In this document: piece by piece, positions 1 through 12,056 of the stretch | How positions within the stretch are numbered: position 1 is the first letter of the stretch | How the letters are laid out: every line of letters starts with the position of its first letter | Origin: Cladocopium goreaui | Taxonomy: Eukaryota; Sar; Dinophyceae; Suessiales; Symbiodiniaceae | Assembly: GCA_947184155.2 (NCBI GenBank) | Contig: CAMXCT020004090.1 | Span: 336,001-400,000, forward strand | Direction: 5' to 3' | Length of the DNA: 64,000 bases | Translations under genes and position numbers: made by a program | Notes under the pieces: model-generated | The model's input: only the letters and a program-made list of their open reading frames with translations | Database searches by the model: none | Told to the model about the DNA's origin: nothing

Positions 1-1
1 G

Positions 2-1372
2 AACCCGCAGGAACAGAAGCTCCAGGTCTCACAGAAGACGCCCGTCAGTCTGGCCAAAATGAGCGAGCACTGTCTGGAACTCCAGGACGGCTTCAAGGAT
101 CCAACCTTGATTCAGAAGTTCCACTCACTGCCGGCAAAACCGGACTCAGCAGTGACACCATGGAGACTTCAGATGTCATCCCGGGAGGCCAGGACCTACG
201 AACTCATGCTCCATCTTGCGTACTCCCAGGTCTGGACGCTCTTGGCCACCAGTCTCAAGCAGCACAACCTGTACCAGAGTTCCCTGGCGGCCACCATCGA
301 GCAGAATCTGGGACTCCGCCCCAAGGGACAGGGGAAAGGGAAGCAGAAAGGGAAGGGTCACAAGGCCAACCAGGCCAAACCAGCGCCTTGACTGGTGACC
401 TTCACATGCAGCCTGGTGAGTTGACACACATTGTGTCCCATATGGTCCTTACCAACCCGAACAATTGGTGCTTCTGCAATGCTGCGGCGTACTCCTTGTT
501 TTGGACGGTCCTGAATCTGAGCTGCTACACACCTGAGCTTTGGGGTAGACAATGCCATGAGATCATGCGGTTTTTGGGCACTGCCAAAACACAACTCTCT
601 TGCCACCCAAGTTTTCTTCCAAGATCTCACGCGTTGCTGGGGACGAGATACGCTTGGACAGATGTCCTCTTCAATTTCTCAACAGGACTCTTCGGAGTTT
701 GTTCAAGTTTGGCTGAATGAGCTACAGTCTTCTGCCTTCCAAATGCAGTGGGAAAAGCGGATGACAGTGACAGAATATACTCATACGCTTGATTCTAGCC
801 ATGAACCATATGCTCCGATTTGCTTGAAGTTTGATGAAACCCAGATTCTCTTGCCACATTGCTCCATGAATTCACTGATCGGCACCTGGCAGCAGGTGGA
901 TGGGATGCACACGGCTCTGCTCCATCCGACCACCTGTATCTGCGCTCACGTGGACAGATGCGTGATGGGCCCAGATATGACAGTTCACAAGTGCCTGAGC
1001 AGGATTCAGCTTGATGAAGAGTGTTTCTTTCCGGTCTTTGCAGATGGGACGATTCAGAGTGATTTTCATGCCTACACTGTCATTGCGGCAATGGCTCATC
1101 TGGGACATGATGGCTCCGGGCATTACAGGGCTGCTTTGCGTCTTCGTCCCATGGTCCAAAATCACACAAATCCCATTCAATGGCTGGTCACAGATGACTG
1201 GCGTGCACCGGAGGCGGTCTGGACCCTCCAAGATTGGTTGCTTGAGAATGTGACGTTGGTTTGGCTGGCGAGATCAGATTCCATTCGCCTGCCATTTTAC
1301 CGACAGGACATGCAGCTGCCTCGAACCTCAGTGACTGAATTTTTGGACATGCTTACGGACCCAAGCACGTGA
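2..1372 (+). pseudogene. C19 (ubiquitin-specific protease)-like coding fragment, frame-broken
   Basis: The reading frame is already open at the window edge, so the 5' part is missing. It runs in frame 2 to a stop at 389-391, ending in a Gly/Lys-rich tail (KGQGKGKQKGKG). The sense continues in frame 1 with NNWCFCNAAAYSLFW, which resembles the Cys box of C19 peptidases. Near 585-600 it returns to frame 2 (QQDSSEFVQVWLNEL). Further on, GHDGSGHYRAAL followed by WLVTDDW resembles the His box. The stop is at 1370-1372. Two opposite frame changes about 200 nt apart indicate a decayed copy, or less likely programmed shifting. C19-type domains do occur at the ends of non-LTR retroelement polyproteins in dinoflagellates (from memory), so a LINE-like tail is the favoured origin. 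No reverse transcriptase is visible because the window starts too late. Deubiquitinase activity is not claimed. Confidence 0.55.
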
Positions 1373-1542
1373 AACTTCCATGGCAGATCCAGCTCTTTTG
1401 CCTGCGGCTTCTTTCAATTTTTTCACCCATTTTCATTTTTCCATGTGGCCATGAATGATTCCGAAAGGGACCGTCAACACAGTTTGACGTTTGGCTGGCA
1501 TTGACCTTGCAGTTGAAAAGGCGTGTGCGCAAAAAAAAAGAG

Positions 1543-2166
1543 CCACACACACACACAGACAGAGACACACACACACAGACAGAGACACACAGAGACACAC
1601 AGACAGAGACACACAGACACACACACACAGACAGAGACACACAGACACACACAGACAGAGACACACAGACGCACACAGACGCACACAGACAGAGACACAC
1701 AGACGCACACAGACAGAGACACACAGACAGACGCACACAGACAGAGACACACAGACGCACACAGACAGAGACAGACAGAGAGAGACAGACAGAGAGAGAC
1801 AGAGAGAGACAGAGAGAGACAGAGAGACACAGAGACACAGAGACACAGAGACACAGAGAGACAGAGACACAGAGACACAGAGACACAGAGACACAGAGAC
1901 ACAGAGACACAGAGACACAGAGACACAGAGACCCAGAGACGCAGAGACCCAGAGACGCAGAGACGCAGAGACGCAGAGACGCAGAGACACAGAGACACAG
2001 AGACACAGAGACACAGAGACACAGAGACACAGAGACACAGAGACACAGAGACACAGAGACACAGAGACACAGAGACACAGAGACACAGAGACACAGAGAC
2101 ACAGAGACACAGACACACAGACACACAGACACACAGACACACAGACACACAGACACACAGACACAC
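1543..2166. repeat. (CACAGA)n-type microsatellite, about 620 bp
   Basis: Almost pure ACACAGAG/ACACAGAC repeats change register along the block: CACACA-rich at first, GACAGAGA-rich near 1760-1860, AGACAC-rich to about 2105, then (CACAGA) units. No stop codons occur in several frames, so long Thr/Gln/Arg/His or Cys/Val/Leu ORFs on either strand are artefacts of the repeat. Confidence 0.97.
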
Positions 2167-2251
2167 GCCACCGGTGCCAGCGGTGCCAGCGGTGCCAGCG
2201 GTGCCAGCGGTGCCACCCCACCACCACCACCACCACCACCACCACCACCAG
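2167..2251. repeat. GGTGCCAGC 9-bp array followed by (ACC)n
   Basis: Five copies of GGTGCCAGC are followed at about 2212-2251 by a run of ACC trinucleotides. It directly abuts the CACAGA block, so three different simple repeats lie head to tail. Confidence 0.95.
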
Positions 2252-2640
2252 GTTGAGGGGTCGTTTTTACACGCCAAAAACGGGTTCGTCTGTACACGCG
2301 AGAAGGATCCTCTTCATCCAATTCGTCTATATAAATTCATAATGTTCTACAACATCACCTTTTATTTTCTCCATGTCTATCCTCTACAACATCACCTTCT
2401 TTTTATTTTCCACATCAACAGCATCATCCACATGTATTCGCAACAACCATGTTATTTAAATTTTAAATTATTCACAACCTGCAGGGTACTACTGGCATCA
2501 TCCATCATTTACAAGCAGCAAACCAAGAAGTCGGGGGGCGTACGGTTCCAAGATAAAAACCTATAGGGTTGCAAATGTTCAAAGGACAAGTGCCTATAGA
2601 AAACGGTTGTGGGCCTTGAACAGGGCATACTAACATCTCA
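2252..2640. other. A+T-rich spacer, no feature seen
   Basis: I see no coding exon here. It includes two imperfect copies of a CTACAACATCACCTT(T/C)TTTTATTTTC-like stretch near 2347 and 2387, a short local duplication. Confidence 0.5.
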
Positions 2641-3212
2641 CCACCCACCCCACCCCACCCCACCCCACCGGGTAATGATCATGAAAGAGTAGTGCCTGTG
2701 TCTGCTGGAGAGCAAGAAAGATGAACAGGTTGGGTGTGCTTGTGTGTGAACAGGAACATGAACGTTATTACCCCACCCCGCCCCACCCCACCCCAGCGGT
2801 AACTGATCAGCCAAGAGGTTTGGTTTGCCTGTGTGTGCACAGGAACATGAACGTTATTAGCGCACCCCACCCCACCCCACCCCACCGGTAACTGATCATG
2901 AAAGAGTAGTAGTGCCGGTGTCTGCTGGAGAGCAAGAAAGATGATCAGGTTGGGTGTGCCTGTGTGTGAACAGGAACATGAACGTTATTACCCCACCCCA
3001 CCCCAGCGGTAACTGATCAGCCAAGAGGTTTGGTGTGCCTGTGTGTGCACAGGAACATGAACGTTATCACCCCGCCTCACCTTACCCCATCCCCAGAAAG
3101 GTGCCTGTGTCTGCTGGAGAGAAGAGAGGTGATAAGGTTTGCTGTGTCTGTGTGTGCACAGGAACATGAACGTTATTAGCCCACCCCACCCCACCCCATC
3201 CCCAGACAGCTC
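2641..3212. repeat. Complex minisatellite with CCCCA runs and a shared AGGAACATGAACGTTAT core
   Basis: The core AGGAACATGAACGTTAT appears five times (about 2751, 2841, 2971, 3051, 3160). Each copy is followed by (CCCCA)n and separated by two alternating spacers, one with TGCTGGAGAGCAAGAAAGATGA and one with AACTGATCAGCCAAGAGGTT. The result is a higher-order repeat with uneven period of roughly 80-130 bp. Confidence 0.9.
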
Positions 3213-3302
3213 TATGTGTACAGATGAACCCGATATGTGTGTACAGATGAACCCGAAATGTGTGTACAGATGACCCTGATTTGTGTGCGCAGATGACCCT
3301 CC
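3212..3302. repeat. Short tandem repeat, about 22-bp unit, four copies
   Basis: Four consecutive variants of TGTGTACAGATGAACCCGA occur, the last two changed to GATGACCCT. The array follows the minisatellite directly. Confidence 0.85.
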
Positions 3303-4609
3303 ATCCTTTGGGGTCATATTCTGAAGTGACACTTACTGGGAAGCACACTGACAACATTGTTGTAGTGTCGACGCTATATTGCGGTATATTGCGGCATATG
3401 CCCGTTTTGTTCATACTTGTCAATTTCTCCGCCGCCATATGCCTCCATAGTGGCCATGCCTTCTTCATCAAAAGGCGCTGCGCTGCGGTGGCCAAATGTC
3501 ATGGAATACTTCGAATAGCACAAGAAGAGCCAGCTTGGATCCAGATTTGCCTGGACGGTCCCGGATCCAGTGAGCGTAGGAAACGCGAAGAAGGCTCTGA
3601 ATTTGGAGAGAAACAAATCAACAACCACAATCCAACAACCACGGCAAAAGCTTGGGATCATTCTGAAACCACAAGGTGCTCTCTGCACCTGAGTTGACTT
3701 TGCAGTCCATTTGTGGCCCAACTCCAAGGAAAGATACGTAGGCAGACGTAGGCAACGATACAGGGCAGGAAACAATGATGTTAGCTGAGTATAGTTGAGT
3801 CATTGAGCAGAACAAAACTGTTTGTAAGTCACTATATGGTCAGAGTTAGAAAACAAAAAAATAAAACAAACTCACAGACATGTTGTCTCATTCTGACAAG
3901 CGGTCTGAAGCTTGCGCTTGCAATGGCGCGCATTACTGTCCTTGGTCTGCAAAAAGTAAATCAAATAGACATCTCAGAGCAATGCCACCGATTGATGACA
4001 GGTATTCAAAACGATTCCAATCAAATGATCCGATCAGAGGATTGCGAAGGCAATTGCTTGCCAGCCCAGGTGCTGCCTGAAAGCGATGCTATCGGCGTGG
4101 TGGATGTCGCTTGTTTGCGCCTATAGTTTGTACACTACCTTGGGCCAAGTTGGCCGCTCCGGTGTCCTTTTCCAGGTGCGGGATTTGCTGGAAGGTCGAG
4201 GGCCATTGCACGCGCCTCATTGGCCCCAACCTGGGGGCCAACGGGGTTGCACTTGCTGCATGATTTGCGTTGGGGGAGTGCGGTTTTGAACACCGGTGCC
4301 TGATGCATTTCCAGTGGCCCGAAAACATGGGACCATCATGGCTTTTCTTGCTGCAATGTTCTATGCCAACCAAGGTATGTCTTGACCAGCCGATAAGAAT
4401 GTACCAGTTTCACAAAGGTCTGATACACCTACCAAACTGGCAGACACAGCGCGCAGATCTCTGACTGTATGCTAGCACGCCCACACACAAAAACAAAAGA
4501 GCGCGGCAAGGTCATGCTCACCCCTGTGTGATGCTTAGGCACCCGTTGGCAGCAAAACTATGCAATTGCATGATTAAATGATGTTAACTGGTATTAACTT
4601 GCAATCAAC
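3303..4609. other. Unresolved region, possible isolated exons
   Basis: No convincing gene. A stretch on the - strand around 3500-3410 reads like protein in one frame (AAPFDEEGMATMEAYGGGE) and also in a second frame, so it may be a single exon, but I find no partner exon. A + strand stretch at 4165-4260 (VRDLLEGRGPLHAPHWPQ) is another weak candidate. The rest looks intergenic or intronic. Confidence 0.3.
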
Positions 4610-4769
4610 ATGATGAAAAAGGACATGGGAGGTTCGTTTGCGCAGTTTTTTCTGTGTCTCACGTTGTGGCTTGCCTCGGCATGGCGTTGCTGCCTGGCCA
4701 GCAGCTCCATGGCAAAACAGGACGAAGATGCTTGGCTGCATCAGGCTGCAGCTTGGATCTCCATACCAG
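4610..4769 (+). CDS. First exon of the 4.6-12.1 kb gene model, signal-peptide-like
   Basis: ATG at 4610 opens 53 codons plus one base before a consensus donor, CCAG|GTCAGT. Residues 9-32 are hydrophobic ([19 protein letters not shown]) after a basic start (MMKK), as in a signal peptide or a single membrane anchor. A TGA follows five bases into the intron, so the frame closes if unspliced. The small exon at 4832-4857 accepts the phase and hands on phase 0 to the exon at 4929. That agreement is the main support. Confidence 0.45.
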
Positions 4770-7700
4770 GTCAGTGAGTTCCAACATGTTCCAACAGTTT
4801 CCAACATATGGAAGGGTCATGTAGGGTCAAGATTCGGGACATCAACCCCACCTCATGGTGTATTTGTTTAAGTCTTTATTTCTACTTGTATTGACCGCTC
4901 TTCCCATACTGAATTCAGAAAATCCAAGGGAGAGACTCAAGATGCCACCGTGTTTGGAACGCCTGCCAACTTCAGGAAGATCTCAATCTACCTGTCCCTG
5001 GTCAAACTTCGTTTTGGTCAGTCCACGACTCTTTTCGTGCAGGTTCCTTGTTTTTGTATTCTTCCTGGGGGGCGGCCATTTTCATCCAAGCTTTGTGATA
5101 TCTTTGTGATCATTGCACTTGGGAACGCGGTTGAACCCCCGCCAGGTCTGAGAGATGAACCGCGGAATCCAAGGACTGTGTGTTTACCATTGCTAGAGGT
5201 AGTATAGCTGTTGCGTCGTTATGAGAGAGAATCTGTCATGGACCAATGGAATTAGACGATAACTACTCAGAGTGCCAAGGTCCGTGCTGAACTTACCTGG
5301 TGATTCAACTGACTATACAGGTAACGATACCCCATGAGATATCATGAGATCCAATTTGTCTAAGCCTTCCATGTCATGCCGACGCCATACTTGGTCAGGA
5401 GCACATCCAAGCGAGGGGAGAGGCAGCAAGCTTCCACGCCGCGGCGAGCGCAAGCAGCGCAGGAGGCCGTGCAGCTTCAGGTCAGGCAGTTGGAGTTGAA
5501 ACAGCTGGAGTCGGGGCCGCAGTGAACGTTGGGGCAAGTGGCTACTGTGGCAAACCCGAGTTTAAACCATACTGGTTTGCACCGGCAATGGGTGGTTAAA
5601 GCTCCAAAATTGGAGGTTCATTATTGGGTTTGTCACCTTACATCATTTGCTTTTTAGGTTTGTTGCGAAGAGTGGGATGGACAGATCAAGTGGACAGTGA
5701 TTACTGAGGCTCCAAGTGAAATTGAAACGCCGTTTGGAAGAGCAGGCCATTCACTCCGCTTTGTGGTTGACTGGTGGGGACTAGTGATGTGGACCCTTGA
5801 CATCCCTTGACCATTGCCATTGTGCATGCAACGCGGAGGCAAAGGAAGCCAAAGAAGCCCTGTCGGCCAAGCAACAGCAGGTGGAGCGCTTGAAGCAACA
5901 CGCTTTCCTGGAGGTGCACTGCGCGGCGGTTTGGGATAGCCACTTGAGATGACTTGACATCGCCTGACTCATCGCTCGACAGTGGCACCTTGTGTATTTG
6001 AAGTCTTTGGTATTCTTTGTTGCCATAGGCAGGCGCCCTTGCTACTGCGTGTCATGCAGAGCCAGAGTCATACGTGTAAACGTGTGCAGGCTCGGGAAAG
6101 AGAGCGTGACCTTTCCTTGCGGCGAACAGGTGCAGTGGGAAACAGACGGCGAGGTGTCCTCAAATGAAGCGAAATATAAAGATCCTACAAAGATGAACCG
6201 AATATGGAAACAGGTACAACCAGGTACAGGAAGTCGCAAGAATTTGGACCAGCCTCATCCGGCCACCATTAAGTTGCAGTAACTATAGACTATAGACTAT
6301 AGGTATTGCATAGGGTTATACCATAATGTGGCCTGCTTGCATTTTTCAAACGGTATATTCTGTATCTATAGCATGTACAATATCATGCACAACTTGACAC
6401 ATCAAGTGGCACTTATACTTGGTCCAGTCCTCCGTTATCCTATTGTTGATGCTACTGCTAGCTAGCTACTCAAACATTGCTTGCTATGTAGACTACCCAG
6501 GTACCAGTCAGGTACCGTCTCACATATTTCTTGAATTTTCTTGAGACATAATTGAGACCTATACGCTGGCTATATACCAGTTGCGTGCTATTTGAATTTG
6601 AATGCTTCTTGATTTCCCAAACAGTGTGTCCACACTGAGGGGTTCTTACGGTAATCGTAAAGGCCGGTGCCTGATCAGGGTGCTCCAGCTCGGCCGCGGC
6701 ATTTTTCTTGTAATTTCCGTACAAAGTGGCTTTTGTATGCTTTTGTGAAATGTTGACTTGCATTTCGACTGCGCAGGCTCGCACAAAGTGTGGGCCGCGG
6801 TTCTGGGCCGCGGCACTTTTCCTGTGAATTTCCGTACAATATGGCTTTTGTGACATGTTGACGTGCATTTCGACTGCACAGTCTCGCACAAAGCGTGGTC
6901 CTAGGTCTTGGGATCAGTCCTCCTCCTCAACATCATCATCCCCCACATCATCATCTTCCTCCCCCTTCACAGCATCACCCTCAACTTCATCCTCCTCCAC
7001 CTCGTCTTCCGCACCATCATCATCATCATCATCATCCTCCTCCTCCTCCTCCTCCTCAGCATCATCGTCCTCAACATCATGATCTTCCTCCTTCTCAACA
7101 TCATCCTCCTGCACCTTGTCCTCCTCCACTTCATCTTCCGCATTCGCATCCTCATCCCCTCATCCTCATCCTCATCCTCATCCTCCTCAACATCATCACC
7201 ATCACCATCACCATCACCATCACCATCACCATCACCATCATCATCATCATCATCAACATTATCCATCATCCTCCCATTTCCCCACACACTGTTTGGGGTC
7301 TCTTGCCGGGATGATGTTTTTTTTCTGCTTAGCGAGTGGCATATTCAACGTACACATCCTGCCAACCGGCCAGCCCCAGCTGCGGTGTTGACAGGGTCCA
7401 TGCCCACAAACATGCACTCGCATACATACACGAATGAACAGACAACCGCACAGACAGAGACAAGTGCACAGACACAGGCAGGCAGAGAGCCCGTCAGTCT
7501 GCCAGTTGTTCATTCCTTCACTCAACCATTCACTCATCTCCGTTCAGACTCTTTCAGCTAACAGTGACCACAGCCATAAATCCTCCCTATGGTTGCCATA
7601 TGTTGCTATAACCCGTTCCTATTTTCTCAACTTCCGCCCTGCCTTGCACCGGGAGGAGCCTCCCGCAGTGGCAGTGCCTCGCCCCGAAGCCGTGGCGGTA

Positions 7701-10700
7701 GCCCTGGAAGCCGCAGTTTCGAAGCGTTTGCAGCAGAGGATGCGGAATCTTTGTAGCCACCAGTAGCCACCATTAGCCACCCAGTGCCGACTTTGTCCTG
7801 GCACATGGTTTCCGGAAATCGTTGCATTTTTCAACATCATTTTTCGTCTTCTTATGTTAAAAAAACTAATACCTTGCTCCTCGTGTGGCAATTTCACAGC
7901 TGTTTTCAGGAGCTCTCAGTGGCTGACTCAGAGGAACGCGAGGCAAGACAAACCGATCGAGCAAGGAAGGTTGAGAAAGAGAAACTCAGAGGCACTTTAT
8001 CAACTTGGTGATCTAACCATTTCGAATGGGGCATAGTGGGGCATATAGCCATTGATGATCTGGTTGGTACTTTCGAATGACCCCCAACTGACAGCCGCAT
8101 GTGCAAAGGGTGTTGGCGTAGGCATGCCCAAGCGGGCTTCCTCCTGCGCTCACTAAGGCATTCATTTGGAAAGTGGAAAACTGACGGATATTTTTCAGGG
8201 GTTGGCCCAACAACCAGCCAGTCAAAAACCTCTGCATGTTTGACACCCAACGATTTGCTGGGAACCCTCTGTGAAGCTGGTCATAGCTGGTCACCAAGGC
8301 GGGAAAAGATTGCCTGGCGCGCCATGCAGGAGGAACAGGCTGAGAAGAGAAAAGCCGTTGCCCGCGAAGGGCCATGGTCTTCTGCCGGGTTGGGCCCGTT
8401 GGGCCCGTTGGGCCCGTCAGGCCCGTCGGGCCCGTCAGGCCCGTCGGACCCGTTGGGGCCCGACGGGCCCATTGGGCCCGACGACAATTTGGGGCAGCAT
8501 GAGGTTCTTGGAAGGGGATCTTGTAGGGATCCTGTCGAGATCCTCGAAGATTCCTGATTTTGTAGAAGTCCTTGCGAGGAGATCTTGTGAATATCCTAGT
8601 GAAATCCTTTGTTGTAGAGGTGTTTGTGAGGAGATCTTGCGCACATCCTGCTGGAATCCTCTAAAAGATATTTGCGCGAAGATCTAGAAGGTGCTTGTAT
8701 GAAAGTTTGCAAGGGAAGCCTTCAAGAGGTTCTTGTACAAAGATCTTGTCAGATCCCCTCTATCAGGTCCTTCTTTGACGACTGTGTGAAATTCTCATTG
8801 AGGTCCTGGCTTGAGGTCCTGGAGTTTTTTTCACAGATGTTTTCCTCAACGCTGTTAGGGCCTTTTTGCCGGGGATGATTGTCTCTATTTTATGTTTGAA
8901 AAGGTAGAGAGCCGTGCAGCGTTTGACAAGTCGGGTGGGCGGCCGCCGTTGTATTTGGGTCGGACATGTCAAGCAGATAGACGCAGATATGCATATTTGT
9001 TTTTTTTGGTTTTTGAAGGGGTGCCAATCAGATATGTTAGCAACCACATTCTTTATCCCTGCGTGATAGAAGGAAAAATCATCATGTAAGTTCCAAAGGC
9101 ACCATCACCTCTCATCATGGTCACAAAAGGATGAAGCGAAGCACGGGATTTTTTTTTGTGGCCGCTGTCTAGGAAAGAATCGCAGAATCTGCAAACGGCA
9201 CCGCTTGACAAATCATACCCCGAGTGGATCCGAAGGATTTTGTTTCACCGGTTGGTAGTCAACAGCTGGTGCCGAACTAATCAACATCTGGTGGAATAAT
9301 ATCAGTAACCAAATGAAGAACAGAAAGCATGTGCATTAGCCATGGATGACTGAAGCAGGAAAGCGACGAAAATTGGAAACATGATCCCAATGGCGTGCTG
9401 GAATCATACATTTTTTCATCTACAACCAGATGTAATTAGGTATAAGATATACATAAAGAACAATCACTCAATAAATAAATATTTATGTGTGTATACGCAT
9501 TAGAAAGATACAAGATGCATACATTTATGTATATACACATATGTTGAAATACGGCTAATGCCTGGGTTTTGCCTGGCAGGGCAACGACGATGGGCAACGA
9601 ACCGTCGTCATCATCATCATCATCCCTTGTTGATCTTTCCAGTCGAAAGCAAAAGCAAACGAGAGTGGGATTTTTTATATTCCTAATACCTGTTGTGATC
9701 TTCCCACTTGAATCTAAAAGTTCAAGCAGGGTGGGCAATTATGTTTCTAAGGGAGCTTTTATTCTAAATACCTATCGGTGATCTTCCCAATTGAATGTAA
9801 AATTCACAGGCGGGGAACTTATATGCCAAATAATTACCCTTGTTGATTTGCCTGCTTGAATGTAAAGTTGAACAGAGATGTGATTCTAAATTCCTAATGC
9901 CTTTGTTGATTTTCCCCATTGAATATTAAGTTAGCCGGGGGTGGGAATCTATATTCCCAGTACCGTTGTTGATCTTCCCAATTGAATGTAAAGTGTAACG
10001 CCAGCACCAGAAGGGATGATGGGTTAATTCAGCGCCACGGTCTCTCGAGCCCGTCGAGCCCGTTGGGCCCGTTGGGCCCGTCGGGCCCGTTGAGCACGTG
10101 AAGCAGGCCCGTTGGGGCCCGTTGGAGCCCGTTGGGCCCGTTGGGCCCGTTGGGCCCGTCGGGCCCGTTGAGCCCGAACCTAGGAAAGGACTATTCTCCC
10201 GCGAAGAGGCTAGAGCATCGATTCCGGGCTTTATTGGGTTTTGGTGTCTCTAATGCATTGAAGACATGTCAAACTCTGGGTAGTTTGAGATCTAATTAAC
10301 CTTGAATTATCATGGATTAGCATTTGTTGTAATGCTTGGAGCACTCCAGGCGGCCAAAAAAGAACAAGCAGCGCGAAAGCTTCAAACCTTCAGAAGTGCA
10401 AGTGGGTGGCCTGTCGGATGAATTGAATAGTATCGAAAGATGCATATTCGCATCGGGAAGAAACTTGTTGTGGTATGATGCAGGTGCCTTAAGCTACTTG
10501 CATGTGACAGGGCTTACTGGGCTTGCCTCATGAGCATGTCATTTGAGTGATAACCCAACACATTCCAAAGCCATCTCTCCAGGGCAGTAGCCGCAGGATA
10601 ATGGATTGACATGGAAATAAATTGTGTTCACAGATATGGCATATGAGGCATCAGCGGAACCAAGCTCGGGCTTTCGGAGAAGCCCGCAAAACGGAGCTTC

Positions 10701-12056
10701 AAAAAGCTGAAAGAGGCGAGCTTTCGTTTGTGCCGTAAGGTTTTGCAATCATATCACTTCAGTCATGGCCGGTGGCCTACCCAGGAAGTGCATCCACACC
10801 CCTGCGCGAGGACCCAGCCAGGCGCCGCAGAAAGTGAAGCCCAAAGTCGCGGTGGTTGAACGAGATGCGTGGCTGATCACTGTTGAAACTGGTGGGTGTA
10901 CAGCCAAATTTTTTGGGGCCATGCAGGATTATGCAGGCTTTTCAACCAAGAATATCCAAGGGTTACTCCCATAATATCTCTTTATCAGGCTATAGATTGT
11001 AATAATATTGTAATATTTGATAATATTTGTAATTCTGCATTCTCTTCTTTGTTTTGAGTCCAGGCTGTGCTGGAAGCACAGATGTGCAAAGACCCATGTG
11101 CTCTCAACATTTGCGCACCACATTTATTTATATATGGGATGAATCTAGCCATATCCTGGTTAAACCATGTTATATACAGTATATAATATATATATATATA
11201 TCTATCTATTTTTGATGGTTGAATGCCGGGCCCAAGTGCCAACTTTCGATCTCCAAGGAGCCAGCACGGCGGCCTTTTCGGGCAGCTGCATCAGCCGTGG
11301 AGCCGGTGGAGACACCACGGTCACACGGGTGGGGTTCGCGAAGTGACTCACCGGGAGCTACCAGCAGAACTGCCAGCTGCTTGTCTCAATTGGTTTTGCA
11401 GTTGTGCACCATTCAGTTTTTCGGGGAGGACCATCCCTAATCATCCGATCATCCCTGAGCACGTCCAGTGATGTCCAGTGGATAGAAGCACCTGAGGCAG
11501 ATCAAGGGCCAACAGTCCAGAGGCAAGACCACAAAGTAGCTCAGCTGAATTTGTTGATGGCTTCAGAGGTTGCGACCACGGTCTCACTTGTGAGACTTTA
11601 CCCAAGGTGGGGCATGAGGCTCCCAGTAATTTTTTTTCACCAGTTTTAACCATTCAGTTCTTCGCCACGAGGCCGAAAAAGAGCAGGACACCAACAGGCC
11701 ACTGAAATCTCTCAGGCACGAGTGGTGCAGAAATCTTTTCAGCGAGGCGGGATACATCGCGATACGTCCTCGTCCTTGGTGATGATGTGTAGCCGGAGTG
11801 ATATGATTCTCTTCCGTTTCTTCTTGTTGTGGCTGTGGTTTTATGTTCAGTAACTTGCCAAGCGCTTCACGCTTTCATCGCAGGTCAGACGAAAGCATCA
11901 TCACCACCACGTTCCCCTTCCAGCCGGTCACAGAGCCCCAGACTCCCGAGCCAAGTCTCGCGGAGCTTTGGCACCGGCTCACCTGCTGCCTCACCACGGA
12001 CAACCTCCAGAACGCCTAGCCCCAGGAAGGAAGGCGGGCAAAATCAGATGCCGTGA
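4610..12056 (+). CDS. Multi-exon host gene: N-terminal hydrophobic leader, coiled coil, Ser/Pro/Arg-rich C-terminus (model)
   Basis: Proposed exons are 4610-4769, 4832-4857, 4929-5042, 5399-5485, 5658-5768, 5839-5913, 6090-6129, 7656-7752, 8299-8369, about 10648-10735, about 10783-10890, about 11258-11360 and 11884-12056. From the first exon to 7752 the phases agree (1,0,0,0,0,0,1,...), every acceptor but one is AG|G (4832 is AG|A), and donors are GT, GC or GA, as in dinoflagellates. The protein would start with a signal-peptide-like hydrophobic stretch. It continues through a compact-looking segment ([15 protein letters not shown]), a Glu/Lys/Gln coiled coil and Ser-Arg/Ser-Pro repeats. I recognise no enzyme family. 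Exons after 8.3 kb are joined only by strand and character. The gene could end earlier, or two genes could be merged here. Confidence 0.4.
5658..6129 (+). CDS. Middle exons with coiled coil (5658-5768, 5839-5913, 6090-6129)
   Basis: The first exon follows TTTTTAG|GTT and encodes a well-mixed segment ([20 protein letters not shown]) ending before a GA donor. The second is AG|GCA to GAG|GT, exactly 25 codons, and encodes a Lys/Glu/Gln helix ([16 protein letters not shown]). The third is 40 nt and Arg/Glu-rich ([12 protein letters not shown]), leaving phase 1, which fits the Ser/Arg-rich exon at 7656. The helix is a likely coiled coil, so a structural or scaffold role is possible but inferred. 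Confidence 0.42.
6692..6897. repeat. Imperfect tandem duplication, about 100-bp unit
   Basis: Two copies (about 6692-6795 and 6805-6897) share GGCCGCGGCA, AATTTCCGTACAA, TGGCTTTTGT, TTGACNTGCATTTCGACTGC and CTCGCACAAAG. They differ by small indels and substitutions, so the duplication is not recent. Confidence 0.85.
6915..7262. repeat. (TCC/TCA)n and (CATCAC)n trinucleotide tract
   Basis: About 350 bp of CATCATC, CTCCTC and ATCACC repeats, ending in a purer (CACCAT)n-(CAT)n run near 7196-7255. Ser-, His- or Asp-rich ORFs in all six frames come from the repeat. Confidence 0.95.
8388..8482. repeat. GGGCCCGTT/C 9-bp minisatellite, copy 1
   Basis: About ten 9-bp units alternate between GGGCCCGTT and GGGCCCGTC. 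Read in one frame this gives collagen-like Gly-Pro-Leu/Ser triplets. The same unit recurs at 10046-10177. Confidence 0.95.
8510..8830. repeat. Degenerate tandem repeat around GAGATCTTG
   Basis: Recurrent pieces of the form GAGGAGATCTTGTGNATATCCTNGTGGAATCC repeat at roughly 55-65 bp with heavy divergence. Copies are clearest at 8575-8695. No coding exon is apparent. Confidence 0.6.
9612..10005. repeat. Degenerate tandem repeat, about 70-bp unit, six copies
   Basis: Each unit contains TTGATCTTCCCAATTGAATGTAAAGT or a close variant, then a G-rich stretch, then TATATTCCTAATACC or a variant. Copies begin near 9620, 9695, 9780, 9842, 9910 and 9972. The spacing and divergence look like an old satellite-type expansion. 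Confidence 0.8.
10046..10177. repeat. GGGCCCGTT/C 9-bp minisatellite, copy 2
   Basis: About fourteen units, including GAGCCCGTT variants. Same unit as 8388-8482 but 1.6 kb away, with a different spacer on each side. Confidence 0.95.
11884..12056 (+). CDS. Terminal exon, Ser/Pro-rich tail
   Basis: Acceptor TTTCATCGCAG|GT leads into a frame rich in [17 protein letters not shown] repeats and RTPSPRK, closed by TGA at 12054-12056. The composition matches the Ser/Arg segment at 7656-7752 ([17 protein letters not shown]), so I place it at the end of the same gene. Such tails are usually disordered and often phosphorylated. Function unknown. Confidence 0.4.

Noticed and set aside
1353..2566. Very long ORFs on both strands (up to 347 codons)
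   Set aside because: They are translations of the CACAGA and ACC repeats, which lack stops in several frames.
6895..7561. Ser-, His- and Asp-rich ORFs on both strands
   Set aside because: They follow the TCC/TCA/CAC trinucleotide tract and have no unique sequence.
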